Part shown: one piece after another, positions 1-10,033 of the stretch
How positions within the stretch are numbered: position 1 is the stretch's first letter
Layout of the letters: each line of letters begins with the position of its first letter
Source of the DNA: Ardenticatenia bacterium
GTDB taxonomy: Bacteria > Chloroflexota > Anaerolineae > Ardenticatenales > Ardenticatenaceae
Length of the DNA stretch: 35,747 bases
Direction: 5' to 3'
Assembly (NCBI GenBank): GCA_030949995.1
Contig: JAUZRY010000106.1
Coordinates: forward strand, 1-35,747
Made by a program: the position numbers and the translations under genes
Notes under the pieces: model-generated
What the model was told of the DNA's origin: nothing
Seen by the model: only the letters and a program-made list of their open reading frames with translations
Databases searched by the model: none

Positions 1-3000
1 GCTTGGGCTTCCACGGCCGGGTTCCACCAGGGGTCGATGTGGATCACGTAGTCGGCAGCCGTGAGGTTCAGTCCCAGGCCGCCAGCTTTCAGGCTAATGA
101 GGAAGAAGGGAACGGCGGGGTCGTTCTGAAAACGGTCCACCTGGGCTTGGCGCTTGCGAGTGCGGCCGTCCAAATAGGCGTAGGACACGTTCTGGCGCTC
201 CAGTTGCTGGCGGATAAGCTTGAGCACTTGGACGAATTGGGAGAAGACCAACACCTTGTGGCCTTCAGCGCGCAGGGTCTCCAACAGCTCGGCGAGGAGT
301 TCCATCTTAGCTGAGCGCCCCCGAAACCGCTCCTCCACTAACAGGGGATGGATGGCGATCTGACGAAGCCGTAAGAGCCCTTCCAGGACCTTCATGCGCA
401 TTTGGGCACGGTTAGGAACCTCGTCGAACAGGCCGAGCACCATGGCCCGATACCGGTCACGCCAGCGCTCGTAGAGGCGCCGCTGGGCCGGCTCCATGTC
501 ACAGAAGATGATCCGTTCCGTGCGCGGGGGCAACTCGGGGGCCACCTGTTCCTTGGTGCGCCGCAGGATGAAGGGGTGCACCATCTTCTGCAACAGGTGA
601 GCGGCTTCCTGGTCCTGATGTCGCTCGATGGGGGTCGCGAACTCGCGCTTGAAATACTCCAGGCTGCCCAACATTCCCGGGTTGAGGAAGGCAAATTGGG
701 ACCAGAGCTCCAACGAGGTGTTTTCAACTGGCGTGCCCGTGAGGGCCAGGCGGTGGTCGCTCTCCAGGCGGCGCACGGCCCGCGAGGTCTTGGCCACTGG
801 GTTCTTGATGGCCTGCGATTCGTCTAACACCACGTAGTGAAAGTGGTACTTGCGGAGCAGGTTCAAATCCCGGAGCACTAGACCATATGTGGTTACCACT
901 AGGTCATATTGGTCGAAGAGCTCAGGAGACTTGGAGCGGGCGCTGCCGGCGTGGACGAGAACCCGCAGGGAGGGGGTAAACCGGGCGGCTTCCCGATCCC
1001 AGTTAACCAACAGTGAGCGGGGGACTACGATCAGGTCGGCGGCCTGAGCGTGGCCGCTCTCCCGCAGGGAGAGCAGGAAGGCGAGCACCTGCACCGTCTT
1101 GCCCAGCCCCATGTCGTCAGCCAGGCAGCCCCCGAACTCGTACTCGTGGAGGAAGTGGAGCCAGTCGTAGCCGGCCTTCTGGTAGGGGCGGAGCTGGCCC
1201 ACAAAGCCCCGGGGCACCGGTCGAGGTTCGATGCCGGTGAAGTCCTGGAGCCGTTGCAACTGCTCCCGGAAGCGGGCGTCGGCTTCCACCACTTCGCTAT
1301 CGGAGGCCAACTCCTCCAACAGCAACGCATGGTGGGACGCGAGGCGCACGCGCTCCTCTTCCACATCTACCTCGCCCAGCTCGAAGAGATGTCGGTAGCG
1401 TTTGATCCACTCCGGCGGAATTTCGCCAATGGAGCCGTCGGCGAGCTTGACGTACCGTTGCCGCTTGCGCAGCGCCCGGCGCACCTCCTTGAGGGAGACG
1501 GGCACCTTGCCGAACGTGATGACCGCCTTCACGTCGAACCAGTCGATCTCCGAGGAGATACAGAGCGAAATGGTAGGGCGATGCCGGTTGACGCGCACGC
1601 TGTTCAGGCGCTCTTCCCCGTAGACTTCGTAGCCGGCCGCCAGCAGGCGCGGCACATGACGGATGAGGAAGTCCACGGGCTTCACGTTCTTGCGCAACAG
1701 GAAGGTGCCGGGGGGCGAGCCCCGTTTCAGTCCGTGCGAGGAGAGCCGTTTGTAGGCCTGGTGTTCGGCCTCGGCATTCCGGTGGAGGCGCACGAGCGTC
1801 CACGTGCCGGGCTTGCGCACCACGCTCTGAGCAGGCAGGGCCTTGCTGTACTCCACCTCGTAGTCGCCGTAGCCAAAGCGCAGGCTGGCGCGCAGCTCCC
1901 CCCTGCTCCTCGAACAGGTAGAGGTGTGGTGTTGGCGTAACACCATCAACTTCCTCCCACTCCAGCTCACCGCCTACGACCTCGATAGCCTCCAAGTCGG
2001 CCACCTTGGGGAGCACCTCGTCCAGGAAGCTCTCGGCCTCTTCACCATCCAGCTCCAGCTTCTTCAAGGACATGGCGTCCCTCACGTCGTCCACGTCGAG
2101 CGCGGGAATGAGGTAGCCCAAGTAGTGTTGGTTGATGATGAGCCACTGGTATCTGCCCTGGTAGACAGGCCAGATATCCTGGGGGGAGACGTGCTCCAAT
2201 TCCATGCCGTCGGCCTGCACGCGCCACTCGGCCTCGAGCTTGTCATCTCGACGCCGTAGTTCCATCTTCAGGGAAATGGGGCCCGGCAGCCACGTGAGGC
2301 GACGCTCGAAGGGAGTGTTGACCCCCCCCCCATGTAAATGAGCACATCTGGGGCTTGTCTGAGCAACAAGAGGGAGACTTCAGCAATTGTATCCGAGTAG
2401 AAGAAGAAGTGATCAAAAGAGATCAACAGCACATCAATGGCATTGAGCACCGGCTCAGGGATGCCTGGTACCAGGCGGTCGCGCTCTCGGGCTTTCAATG
2501 GGCGCACGCGGGCCCACAAGTTGTGTGTGTCCAGTATGCTGTGCACGATGTCCGCCGGCGGCATGGTGTCGGACGCAATCCCCAAATCGGCCAGGGGCTC
2601 TGCGAGAACGTTCACGGGCACCACATATACATTGAGCGACCGAAACGAATTGCTCTCCCCACTGTAGCCGAACATCGGGTGCTGTTCATAGGAGAGGCTG
2701 AAGAGGGGGATCAGGAGCTTATTAGGTCTTGGCGTGGAACGGCGTGAGAGCAGACGGTCGAGAGTGGCCGTCCAGTTCCGGCGCATCTCATCGGGGGAGG
2801 AAGGATGTTGGGCGTGCAGGTGGTCGTGGAGGGCATAGAGGGTGGCAATGAGATGCGCACAAATGCGCCTTTTCATGACCACTGTGGTGCAGTGACAGCG
2901 CAGGTTGATGCTGTCGTCATCGCCGATGATGATGTGCGTCGAGTACTCGCGTCCCCCCGAGCGCACGATGGCTTTGACGTGCCGGCGGCCGATTTCCACG

Positions 3001-3110
3001 AGGCGTGCTGGCCTGTGTTCGTGGAGTTGGCGGGCAACACGAAACACCTCGGGCTGTGCCAAGGGAGCCTCGAGCAGTTGGTCAACAAGGGAGACATTTA
3101 TCTCCAACAT
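1..3110 (-). CDS. SWIM zinc-finger SNF2-family helicase/ATPase, two frameshifts, 3' end beyond window
   Basis: This is a DNA-dependent ATPase of the Swi2/Snf2 (RapA/HepA-like) group, cytoplasmic, presumably remodelling DNA-protein complexes. The N-terminus carries a SWIM zinc finger (CxC-x9-CxH, residues about 72-86). The ATPase core shows motif I DDMGLGKT (about 1125-1100), motif II DESQ, motif III LTGTP, and C-terminal motifs V/VI (GGLGLNLTAADYVIH, then DPWWNP) at the window edge. The gene continues past position 1. The reading frame breaks twice and returns to the original frame: at a G10 run (2322-2331) and at a G6 run (1898-1903, minus-strand sense). All three segments encode family-typical sequence, so I treat it as one gene. 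The start is ATG 3110, preceded by GGAG at 6-nt spacing. Upstream in-frame codons overlap the promoter and are unlikely starts. The substrate is unknown. Confidence 0.85.
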
Positions 3111-3205
3111 GTATACTCCACTGGTCCAAGCGTTCCTGCTGTGCTCTGTTGGAATACGGGTGTGGTGCTCATGGATCAAGGCCTTCAGAGAGCCCAGTCT
3201 GTACA

Positions 3206-3234
3206 AGTATACTCTTCTTGAGCCCGGCTGAAAA
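3206..3234 (-). promoter_or_regulatory. Probable promoter of the SWIM-SNF2 gene
   Basis: On the minus strand, TATACT (3211-3206) lies 17 nt after TTTTCA (3234-3229, 4/6 match to the -35 consensus). Transcription would start near 3199 and give a leader of about 90 nt before ATG 3110. It is back to back with the tRNA promoter. Confidence 0.5.
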
Positions 3235-3257
3235 AACAGTGGCGAGCCCGGAGTGTC

Positions 3258-3285
3258 TTGACAAAACCCCCTGCTCGGTTATACT
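3258..3285 (+). promoter_or_regulatory. Sigma-70-type promoter of the tRNA-Ser pair
   Basis: A consensus -35 TTGACA (3258-3263) and a -10 TATACT (3280-3285) are separated by 16 nt, about 33 nt upstream of the first tRNA. Confidence 0.75.
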
Positions 3286-3318
3286 ATACAGCGCAACGAG
3301 GCGGCACCGCGCCTGCTT

Positions 3319-3403
3319 GGAGGAGTGCCGGAGTGGACAAACGGCGCCGCCTTGAAAGCGGATGGGCCGAAAGGCCACGGGGGTTCGAATCCCTCCTCCT
3401 CCG
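3319..3403 (+). tRNA. tRNA-Ser (anticodon TGA)
   Basis: An 85-nt class II tRNA. The acceptor GGAGGAG (3319-3325) pairs with CTCCTCC (3396-3402) and the discriminator is G. The T-arm GGGGG-TTCGAAT-CCCTC is at 3379-3395. The anticodon TGA is at 3353-3355. The long variable arm (GGGCCGAAAGGCC-type hairpin) is typical of serine tRNAs. The 3' CCA is not encoded. Confidence 0.95.
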
Positions 3404-3419
3404 CTGTTGTCAAGCATAC

Positions 3420-3512
3420 GGGGAGGTCGCATAGCCTGGTCGAGTGCGGTCGCCTGCTAAGCGACTAGGGGGGCTAAAACCTCCCTCGCGGGTTCAAATC
3501 CCGCCCTCCCCG
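3420..3512 (+). tRNA. tRNA-Ser (anticodon GCT)
   Basis: A 93-nt class II tRNA. The acceptor GGGGAGG (3420-3426) pairs with CCTCCCC (3505-3511) and the discriminator is G. The T-arm GCGGG-TTCAAAT-CCCGC is at 3488-3504. The anticodon GCT is at 3456-3458, with a long variable arm. CCA is not encoded. It lies 16 nt after tRNA-Ser(TGA) and is probably co-transcribed with it. Confidence 0.95.
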
Positions 3513-3520
3513 CCTCGAGA

Positions 3521-3549
3521 AGGCGTGTGGCCTTCAAGGTCACACGCCT
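3521..3549. terminator. Hairpin between convergent tRNA and rsmE ends
   Basis: A 12-bp inverted repeat AGGCGTGTGGCC / GGTCACACGCCT (one G-T pair) with loop TTCAA lies between the tRNA operon and the convergent rsmE end, overlapping the rsmE stop. Only short, interrupted T-rich sequence follows on either strand, so a bidirectional terminator is likely but not textbook. Confidence 0.6.
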
Positions 3550-4298
3550 CTTGCTTCCCACTCGCCCAGCTCGTAGAGGAGAACAGCTACGGCCACGATG
3601 GCCGCTGTCTCGGCGCGCAACACACGGGGCCCCAAGGAAATGGGCACGGCGCCGGCGCTCCGAGCACGTTCAACTTCCTCGGGCGCAAATCCTCCCTCCG
3701 GCCCCACCAACACGCCCACGGCCGCCACGTCGTCATCCAAGGTGGCGAGGGCTTGACGTGCGGGCATCGCACCAGGGCCCACCCAGGGGATGAATAGCTT
3801 CTCGCCAGCACGCTCGCCGCGTGACAGGGCGTGGTCAAAGAGCAGAGGCGCTTCCACGGTGGGCCGCCGTCCCCGGCGGCTCTGTTCGGCCGCTTCGGTC
3901 ACGATGCGCTGCCAGCGCTGCCACTTGCCGGCGCTCACGCCACTCAGGCTGCCCACGACGGTTCGGGCTGTGACCACCGGCACGAAAGTGCCAACGCCGA
4001 GCTCGGTTCCCTTCTGCAAGACGAGCTCGAACCTCCGCCCCTTTAACATGGCCTGGTAGAGGGTCACGTGGACGTGAGGCTCACCGTGTGCCGGCCGACG
4101 GGCGACGATGCGGCCGTCGACCTCGTGGCGCACAATGCGCTCCAGGACAACCTCGTATTCCCACCCCTGATCGTCCAAGGCGATCACACGGTTGCCCGGC
4201 CGGAGGCGCAACACACGGCCGATTTGGTGAGCTTGTTCCTCGGTGAAGTAGACTCGTCCGGCGTGGATTCGGTCTGGGGAGACGAAGAAGCGGTGCAT
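3540..4298 (-). CDS. rsmE: 16S rRNA (uracil-1498-N3)-methyltransferase RsmE
   Basis: A 252-residue SPOUT-fold methyltransferase, the usual length for RsmE. It uses S-adenosylmethionine to methylate U1498 of 16S rRNA in assembled small subunits. The N-terminal PUA-like region begins MHRFFVSPDRI and contains HQIGRVLRLRPGN. The knotted SAM site shows LVGPEGGF and SLGPRVLRAETA near the C-terminus (about 205-240), both diagnostic. It is the last gene of the heat-shock operon, starting 4 nt after the prmA stop, which suggests translational coupling. The start ATG 4298 gives the family-typical N-terminus. Confidence 0.95.
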   Translation of the reverse strand: MHRFFVSPDRIHAGRVYFTEEQAHQIGRVLRLRPGNRVIALDDQGWEYEVVLERIVRHEVDGRIVARRPAHGEPHVHVTLYQAMLKGRRFELVLQKGTELGVGTFVPVVTARTVVGSLSGVSAGKWQRWQRIVTEAAEQSRRGRRPTVEAPLLFDHALSRGERAGEKLFIPWVGPGAMPARQALATLDDDVAAVGVLVGPEGGFAPEEVERARSAGAVPISLGPRVLRAETAAIVAVAVLLYELGEWEARGV

Positions 4299-4302
4299 TG
4301 GC

Positions 4303-5208
4303 TCATCCCGGGGCGCTGTTCACGGGGCAGGCTGCCAACAGGGCCATCCAGTCGCCCTCCTGCACGACACGCTGTACGGTGAGACGGTGCTCTTCCAGGG
4401 CCCGTGTCACGGCATGGGCTTGGGGATGGAGTATGCCCCCCAGGAGCAGACGCCCTTGGGCCGAGAGGCGAGGGATCACCTCGGGCAGGAGGTGGAGGAT
4501 CACGTCGGCCAGGATATTGATGACGATCAGGTCAAAACTCCCCTCGGCCGCCTCCACGGAGCCTTGGCGAACACAGAGGCCCCCCGGCGGGGGAGAGTCG
4601 GCGCTCCAAGGTATGGCGTTGTGTTCGGCGTTTTCGCGCGTGGCGCGGACGGCCACTTCGTCCACGTCCACGGCCCACACCTGGCCGGCACCCAGTTTTG
4701 CCGCCGCGATGGCCAGAATGCCGCTCCCAGAGCCCACGTCGAGCACGCGATCACCCGGGGTCAGGGTGTCCTCCACCAGGCAGAGGCACGTGCGCGTGCT
4801 GGGATGTTGGCCGGTGCCAAAGGCCATGCCCGGGTCCAGCCGCACGACGACGCGCCCTTCCTCTGGGGCTGTTTCCCACGTTGGCACAATCAACAGGCGC
4901 CGGCCGACGCGCAGCGGCCGGTAGTGGCGCTTCCACGCCTCACGCCAGTCGGTAGTCTCCAGGCGGCGGACGGTGGGCTCGGGCAGGGGGTAGAGGCAAC
5001 TGAGGTGCCAGAGGGCTTCTCGGAGTTGGCGAAGGTGCTGGCGGCCCTCGGGGGTGTCGGACAGGTAGGCGGCCACGGTGAGCCGCCCTCCGCAGTCTGC
5101 CTCCTCGGTGATGACCGGACTGCCGTGGGCGTATCGGCTCATCACTTCACAGACTGTCTCCGCCGCCTCGCCGTCGGGTGCGACGAGGCGTACTTCGAGC
5201 CATTCCAT
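4303..5208 (-). CDS. prmA: Ribosomal protein L11 methyltransferase PrmA
   Basis: A 301-residue class I SAM-dependent methyltransferase that trimethylates ribosomal protein L11. An N-terminal substrate-recognition region is followed by the catalytic domain. That domain shows DPGMAFGTGQHPSTR (about 128-142), the SAM-binding loop VLDVGSGSGILAIAAAKLGA (about 156-175) and NILADVI (about 236). These are hallmark PrmA motifs. It lies 9 nt after dnaJ, in the dnaJ-prmA-rsmE order seen in many bacteria, so it is probably transcribed from the hrcA promoter. Confidence 0.95.
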   Translation of the reverse strand: MEWLEVRLVAPDGEAAETVCEVMSRYAHGSPVITEEADCGGRLTVAAYLSDTPEGRQHLRQLREALWHLSCLYPLPEPTVRRLETTDWREAWKRHYRPLRVGRRLLIVPTWETAPEEGRVVVRLDPGMAFGTGQHPSTRTCLCLVEDTLTPGDRVLDVGSGSGILAIAAAKLGAGQVWAVDVDEVAVRATRENAEHNAIPWSADSPPPGGLCVRQGSVEAAEGSFDLIVINILADVILHLLPEVIPRLSAQGRLLLGGILHPQAHAVTRALEEHRLTVQRVVQEGDWMALLAACPVNSAPG

Positions 5209-5217
5209 AGCACCGGC

Positions 5218-6339
5218 CTACAAGTTCAGCGCATCCCGCAGCCGATCGAAGAGCCCCTTTTGTCGCTGAGGAATCACCTCCTTGCCCAGCGTACGGGCCA
5301 GTTCTTGGAAGAGACGCCGTTGCTCGGGGGTCAAATTTGTGGGCACGGCCACGAAGACGGTGACGAGTTGGTCACCGCGCACTTCGGGGTTGCGCACGTG
5401 AGGCACGCCCTTTCCCCGCAGGCGAAAGACATGGCCCGTCTGGGTGCCCGGAGGAATGTTCAGGGTGGTGGGCCCGTCCACGGTGATGATTTCGATCTCG
5501 TCTCCTAAGGCTGCTTGGGCCACGTTGATCTCCACGTCCAGGAGAATGTCGTTGCCCTGCCGGCGGAAGTACTCGTGGGGGAGCACGCGCACGTCCACGT
5601 AGAGATTGCCAGGAGGCCCACCGTGCAGGCCGTGCTCTCCCTCTCCCGTGAGGCGGATGCGCATGCCGTCGTCCACTCCTGGGGGCACGGTGACCTCAAG
5701 TCGGCGCTTCACCCGCACACGGCGTTCGCCCCGACAACGCCGACAGGGTGTCTGCACGACCTCGCCCTCACCCCGACAGGCCGGGCAGGTGTCGCTGATG
5801 ATCACCTGCCCGAAGATGCTCTGGCGGGCCATGCGTACCTCGCCGGTGCCGCCACAGCGCCCGCAGCGCACCGGCGAGGAGCCCACCGCCGCCCCGCTTC
5901 CGCCGCACTCGGGGCACAGCTCCAAGCGCGAGACTTCGATCTCCTTGACCGTGCCGCGAACGGCCTCCTCGAAGGAGATGGTCAGGGCAACCTTGATGTC
6001 CCCACCCCGCATGGGGCCCCGCCGCTGTGCCCACGTCCGTCGGCCGAAGCCGAAGAATTCCTCAAAGAGATCTCCCAAGTCGATGCCCACGCCGGAACCA
6101 AATCCGAACCCGGCCTGTGGGCCGGCGTGACCAAAGCGGTCGTACATGGCACGTTTCTCATCGTCACTGAGCACTTCGTAGGCTTCGTTGATCTCCTTGA
6201 ACCGCTCTTCGGCCTCAGGGCTCTTGTTGACGTCGGGGTGATACTGTCGGGCGAGGCGACGGTAGGCCCGCCGGATCTCTTCTTTGGTGGCGTTCCTGGA
6301 AATGCCCAGGATCTCGTAATAGTCCCGCTTTGCACTCAT
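5218..6339 (-). CDS. dnaJ: Chaperone protein DnaJ
   Basis: A 373-residue type I Hsp40 that delivers unfolded clients to DnaK and stimulates its ATPase. It has the J-domain with HPD (RQYHPDVN, about 31-38), a Gly/Phe-rich linker (GPQAGFGFGSG), and a zinc-binding region with four Cys repeats (CPECGGSG, CGRCGGTG, CPACRGEG, CRRCRGER). The fourth repeat lacks the usual final Gly. Two C-terminal beta domains follow. Its place after dnaK and before prmA indicates operon expression from the CIRCE-controlled promoter. Confidence 0.97.
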   Translation of the reverse strand: MSAKRDYYEILGISRNATKEEIRRAYRRLARQYHPDVNKSPEAEERFKEINEAYEVLSDDEKRAMYDRFGHAGPQAGFGFGSGVGIDLGDLFEEFFGFGRRTWAQRRGPMRGGDIKVALTISFEEAVRGTVKEIEVSRLELCPECGGSGAAVGSSPVRCGRCGGTGEVRMARQSIFGQVIISDTCPACRGEGEVVQTPCRRCRGERRVRVKRRLEVTVPPGVDDGMRIRLTGEGEHGLHGGPPGNLYVDVRVLPHEYFRRQGNDILLDVEINVAQAALGDEIEIITVDGPTTLNIPPGTQTGHVFRLRGKGVPHVRNPEVRGDQLVTVFVAVPTNLTPEQRRLFQELARTLGKEVIPQRQKGLFDRLRDALNL

Positions 6340-6393
6340 CAGTTTCCTCGTGGTGCTGGTGTTCGCCTTTTATGGTGCCAGGGGGAGGATTCC

Positions 6394-8238
6394 TCAAGAG
6401 GGCACCTTGGGTGACATATCGTCCTCCTTGGCTTGTGTGGGTCCCAGGGCACTGAGCGCCTCAGCCAGCTCATTGGTGAGGGCACGAATGTGGTCAGCTG
6501 TGCTCTCCGGGTCGGCCAGGGCATCGCGCAGGGCGGTCTCCCGCGCGTGGAGCTGTTGGATGGCCGTCTCATCCTGGTGCCCCCGCTGGTGTAGGAGGTG
6601 ACGGACGCGGGTTGCCCGGTAGAGCACAGTTTCAGCCTTGTTGCGGGCCAAGACCATGTCAAGCCGACGGCGGTCTTCGGCTTCGGCCTCTTGGGCGTGG
6701 CGGATCATCTCGGCGATCACCTCGTCGCGCAAGCCCGAGGCCCCGGTAATGGTGATGCCTTGGGTCTGACCGGTGTCCAAGTCCTTGGCCGAGACGTGGA
6801 GAATACCATCGGCATCGATGTCGAAGGTGACCTCGATGCGGGGCTCGCCACGCTTGGCCGGGCGGATGCCCCTCAGCTCGAAATGGCCCAGAGAGCGGTT
6901 GTCGGCGGCCAGGGGGCGCTCGCCTTGCACCACGTGAATGCGCACGGTGCGCTGGTTATCCTCCACTGTGCTCACGAGCTGGGTCTTGCGGGTGGGAATC
7001 GTGGTACCCCGTGGGATGAGGGGGGTGGCTACGCCGCCCGCCGTTTCGAGGCCCAACGTGAGGGGAGTGACATCCAGGAGGAGCACGTCCTTGACTTCGC
7101 CGGCCAACACGCCGGCCTGAATGGCGGCTCCCAAGGCCACAACCTCGTCGGGGTTGAGGCTCCGGTGGGGCTCTTGGCCGAAGAAGGCCGCCACAGCCCG
7201 CTGGACGGCCGGCATGCGCGTCTGCCCGCCCACCAGGATGACAGTGTCCACCTCATCGGGTGCCAAGCCGGCATCCTTGAGGGCTTGGCGCACGGGCTCG
7301 AGTGTCCGGGCGATCAGGTCGTCTACCATTGCCTCCAAGTGGGCGCGGGTGAGGGTGAGCTCCAAGTGTTTTGGCCCGCTGGCATCGGCCGTGATGAAGG
7401 GCAAATTGATGTCCGTCTGGAGGACCGAGGAAAGCTCTACCTTCGCCCGCTCGGCCGCCTCCCGAAGGCGCTGCATGGCCAGGGAGTCCTCGTGCAAGTC
7501 CACCCCCTCCTGCTGGCGGAAGGCTTCCACGGCCCAGTCCACGATGCGCTGGTCAAAATCATTGCCTCCCAAGTGGGTGTCGCCGGCTGTGGCCAATACC
7601 TCGTAGACACCCTCCCCGATGTCGAGGATGGAGATGTCAAAGGTGCCACCCCCCAGGTCGTAGACGGCCACCCGCTGCTCCTTTTGCCGGCCGAGGCCGT
7701 AGGCCAACGCCGAGGCCGTGGGCTCGTTGATGATGCGCAGCACTTCCAGCCCGGCGATCCGGCCGGCATCCTTGGTGGCCTGGCGTTGGGCGTCGTCAAA
7801 GTAGGCCGGCACGGTGATGACGGCCTGGGTGATCTCCTCCCCCAAGTACACCTCGGCGTCGCGCCGCAACTTCTGCAAGATCATGGCGCTGATTTCAGGT
7901 GGGGCGTACTCTCGGCCGCCCAACACGACGCGCACATCGCCGTTGAGGGCTTCGCGCACCTCGTAGGCCACGTGCCGGGCCTCGGCCTGGGCTTCGGGAT
8001 CGCGGTACCGACGCCCCATGAAGCGTTTGATGGAGAGAATAGTGTGTTGTGGGTTCACGACCGCCTGGCGTTTGGCCGTCAGCCCCACTAGGCGCTCGCC
8101 GGTCTTGGGGCTGATGGCCACTATCGAGGGGGTGAGCCGATGGCCCTCGGCGTTGGGAATGATGACCGGTTCCCCGCCTTCCAGCACGGCCATCACCGAA
8201 TTGGTGGTGCCCAGATCGATGCCCAGAACCCTCGCCAT
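6394..8238 (-). CDS. dnaK: Molecular chaperone DnaK (Hsp70)
   Basis: A 614-residue Hsp70 from the ATG at 8238 ([14 protein letters not shown]), preceded by a GGGGTG-type ribosome site. The in-frame extension to 8274 is not conserved. It is an ATP-driven folding chaperone in the cytoplasm. Visible motifs are the phosphate-1 loop [38 protein letters not shown] and [14 protein letters not shown], the interdomain linker followed by [13 protein letters not shown], and a shortened acidic C-terminal lid. It works with GrpE (upstream) and DnaJ (downstream). The length is near the usual 600-640. Confidence 0.98.
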   Translation of the reverse strand: MARVLGIDLGTTNSVMAVLEGGEPVIIPNAEGHRLTPSIVAISPKTGERLVGLTAKRQAVVNPQHTILSIKRFMGRRYRDPEAQAEARHVAYEVREALNGDVRVVLGGREYAPPEISAMILQKLRRDAEVYLGEEITQAVITVPAYFDDAQRQATKDAGRIAGLEVLRIINEPTASALAYGLGRQKEQRVAVYDLGGGTFDISILDIGEGVYEVLATAGDTHLGGNDFDQRIVDWAVEAFRQQEGVDLHEDSLAMQRLREAAERAKVELSSVLQTDINLPFITADASGPKHLELTLTRAHLEAMVDDLIARTLEPVRQALKDAGLAPDEVDTVILVGGQTRMPAVQRAVAAFFGQEPHRSLNPDEVVALGAAIQAGVLAGEVKDVLLLDVTPLTLGLETAGGVATPLIPRGTTIPTRKTQLVSTVEDNQRTVRIHVVQGERPLAADNRSLGHFELRGIRPAKRGEPRIEVTFDIDADGILHVSAKDLDTGQTQGITITGASGLRDEVIAEMIRHAQEAEAEDRRRLDMVLARNKAETVLYRATRVRHLLHQRGHQDETAIQQLHARETALRDALADPESTADHIRALTNELAEALSALGPTQAKEDDMSPKVPS

Positions 8239-8285
8239 CAGTCGTTCACCCCCTGTGTGTTCGGCCGGTTGCATTCATGAATGCC

Positions 8286-8882
8286 CTATCGGGCCACGCG
8301 CACTCGGGCGGGCCGCAGCACGCGGCCACGGTAGAGGTAGCCGCGCTGGTATTCCTCAATAATGTGCTCCGGCTCGTGTTCGCCGCTCTCCTCGCTCATC
8401 AACGCCTCGTGGTGCATGGGGTCGAAGGGAGTCCCGGGGCTGCTCTCGATGGGTTGGACTCCTTCTTGCTCCAGTACCCCCCAGAACTTGCGCTCGATTA
8501 GGCGCACGCCCTCCACCCACTCGTGCTCCTTGAGATCCTCGGGCACGTGCTCCAGGGCGCGCTGCAGGTCGTCCAGCACGGGCAACAGCCGGGCGATCAG
8601 GCGCTCATTGGCGCGCTGCTCAAATTCGGCCAGTTCCCGCTCCTTGCGCTTGCGGAAATTGGCGAAGTCGGCTGCCGTGCGCCGCCATTGGTCCAAGTAC
8701 TCTTCGGCCTGGCGGCGCGCTTCGGCCAGCTCGACCTGGAGCGCGCGCACGTCCTCGGGTTCTTCAGGCCGCGGTTCGGCTTCTTGTGGTTCTGCGTCCA
8801 CATCAGTGGGCATTGCTGTGCCCTCCTCGTTCACCGGCGTTTCCTGGTGGGGATGTTCCTGGTGTCCTTCGGGTGTGCTCAT
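8286..8882 (-). CDS. grpE: Nucleotide exchange factor GrpE
   Basis: The protein is up to 198 residues and releases ADP from DnaK. A long acidic N-terminal stretch is followed by the dimerising helix (QVELAEARRQAEEYLDQWRR, then ADFANFRKRKERE), both strongly GrpE-like, and the C-terminal beta domain (PFDPMHHEAL, GYLYRGRVLRPARV). Two starts have good ribosome sites: ATG 8882 (GGAGGAAGAGGACC upstream), overlapping hrcA by 80 nt, and ATG 8813 (AGGAGG with 8-nt spacing), overlapping by 11 nt. The choice does not affect the conserved core. Confidence 0.96.
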   Translation of the reverse strand: MSTPEGHQEHPHQETPVNEEGTAMPTDVDAEPQEAEPRPEEPEDVRALQVELAEARRQAEEYLDQWRRTAADFANFRKRKERELAEFEQRANERLIARLLPVLDDLQRALEHVPEDLKEHEWVEGVRLIERKFWGVLEQEGVQPIESSPGTPFDPMHHEALMSEESGEHEPEHIIEEYQRGYLYRGRVLRPARVRVAR

Positions 8883-9951
8883 GGTCCTCTTCCTCCGGTG
8901 ATGGGTTTTCGACGCCGTAGAGATCTGTGAGGAGGTGGCTCATTAAGTTGGCGACAAAGCGCACGGCCGAAATAGCACGGCCATAGGGCATCCGGTGGGG
9001 GCCCACAACCCCCATCACCCCGGCCATGTAGCCGGAGATGCCGTAGGGGGCCACGACGAGGCTCACTTCGCCGATCTCCGGCCAGCGGGCCTCGCCGCCG
9101 ATAATCACCTGAATGCCGCCGGTCGCCAGCACCTGCTCGACAATGGACTCCAGAAGGGCCCGCTGTTCCATGATTTCCACAAGCCGACAGATGGCTTCGG
9201 TGTGGGCGAACTCCGGCTGGCGCAGCACGTGGAGCAAGCCATCCCGGTAAACGCGCGTGGCGTGGCGGGAGTCCACGCGGCCCAACACGTCCACCACGGT
9301 CTGACAGACCGATCGCTCGAAGGGCGTGAGCACGGCCATGTGAGGCTCGATCTGGTCGCGGTTCAAACCGTGGAGCATGTCGTTGAGCCGTGCCGCCATG
9401 GCGTTTAAGGTCTCCTGGGAAAGGGCCGGCCGGGGCTGGGCCAACATCTGCTGGCGCACAAGCCCCTCGGCGGTCACGATGATCAGCAAGATGAAGGTGT
9501 CGCTGAGGGCGATCAGCTCCAAATGTTTGAGGTGGGCGCGCCGGGCCTTAGGGGGGGTGACCAGCGAGGCCGTGTGGGTGGAATGGGCCAAGACAGCCGC
9601 CGCCAAGCGCATCCACTGGTCCACGTCGAGCCGCGCTTGGTGAAACTGGTGGCGGATGAGACGTTGCTCCTCTTCCGGCAGCTCCGCCCGCTCCATCAGC
9701 CGTTCCACAAAATACCGGTATCCCCGCTCCGTGGGCATGCGACCGGCCGACGTGTGCGGGTGGGTGAGGTATCCGAGACGCTCCAAGACGGCCATCTCGT
9801 TCCGAATGGTGGCCGGACTGACGCCCAAGTGATACTTGTTCGCCAGCGTGCGCGAGGCCACGGGCTGAGCGGTCTCGATGTACTCGCGGACCACCAGCCC
9901 GAGGATCGCCTGTTGCCGTTCGGTGAGCTCGTCCGCCACCATGGTTCTCAT
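8803..9951 (-). CDS. hrcA: Heat-inducible transcription repressor HrcA
   Basis: The repressor of the class I heat-shock regulon, which binds CIRCE and is folded by chaperonin. The 382-residue frame from ATG 9951 (GGAG at 5-nt spacing) has an N-terminal winged helix (RQQAILGLVVREYIETAQPV, VSPATIRNEMAVLE, HTSAGRMPTERGYRYFV). A GAF-like middle domain follows, then the C-terminal VVAPYGISGYMAGVMGVVGP-like signature, ending VRFVANLMSHLL. The last 30 or so residues overlap grpE and are not family-like. It is the first gene of the operon, directly downstream of the CIRCE, so it is autoregulated. Confidence 0.96.
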   Translation of the reverse strand: MRTMVADELTERQQAILGLVVREYIETAQPVASRTLANKYHLGVSPATIRNEMAVLERLGYLTHPHTSAGRMPTERGYRYFVERLMERAELPEEEQRLIRHQFHQARLDVDQWMRLAAAVLAHSTHTASLVTPPKARRAHLKHLELIALSDTFILLIIVTAEGLVRQQMLAQPRPALSQETLNAMAARLNDMLHGLNRDQIEPHMAVLTPFERSVCQTVVDVLGRVDSRHATRVYRDGLLHVLRQPEFAHTEAICRLVEIMEQRALLESIVEQVLATGGIQVIIGGEARWPEIGEVSLVVAPYGISGYMAGVMGVVGPHRMPYGRAISAVRFVANLMSHLLTDLYGVENPSPEEEDHEHTRRTPGTSPPGNAGERGGHSNAH

Positions 9952-10003
9952 CCCATCTCCTCTTGGCCTTGCCGATACGCACACCGTTTGCCGGGTCAAC
10001 CGT

Positions 10004-10030
10004 TTAGCACTCTCGTCACGTGAGTGCCAA
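10004..10030. promoter_or_regulatory. CIRCE operator (HrcA binding site)
   Basis: TTAGCACTC-N9-GAGTGCCAA matches the CIRCE consensus TTAGCACTC-N9-GAGTGCTAA with a single mismatch. It lies just downstream of the -10 of the hrcA promoter, so bound HrcA would block transcription of hrcA-grpE-dnaK-dnaJ-prmA-rsmE. Confidence 0.96.
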
Positions 10031-10033
10031 AAA

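Noticed and set aside
1050-1940. Long plus-strand open frames opposite the SNF2, DnaK and ComEC genes
   Set aside because: They mirror codon positions of strongly recognised minus-strand genes in GC-rich DNA. The translations have no family motifs.
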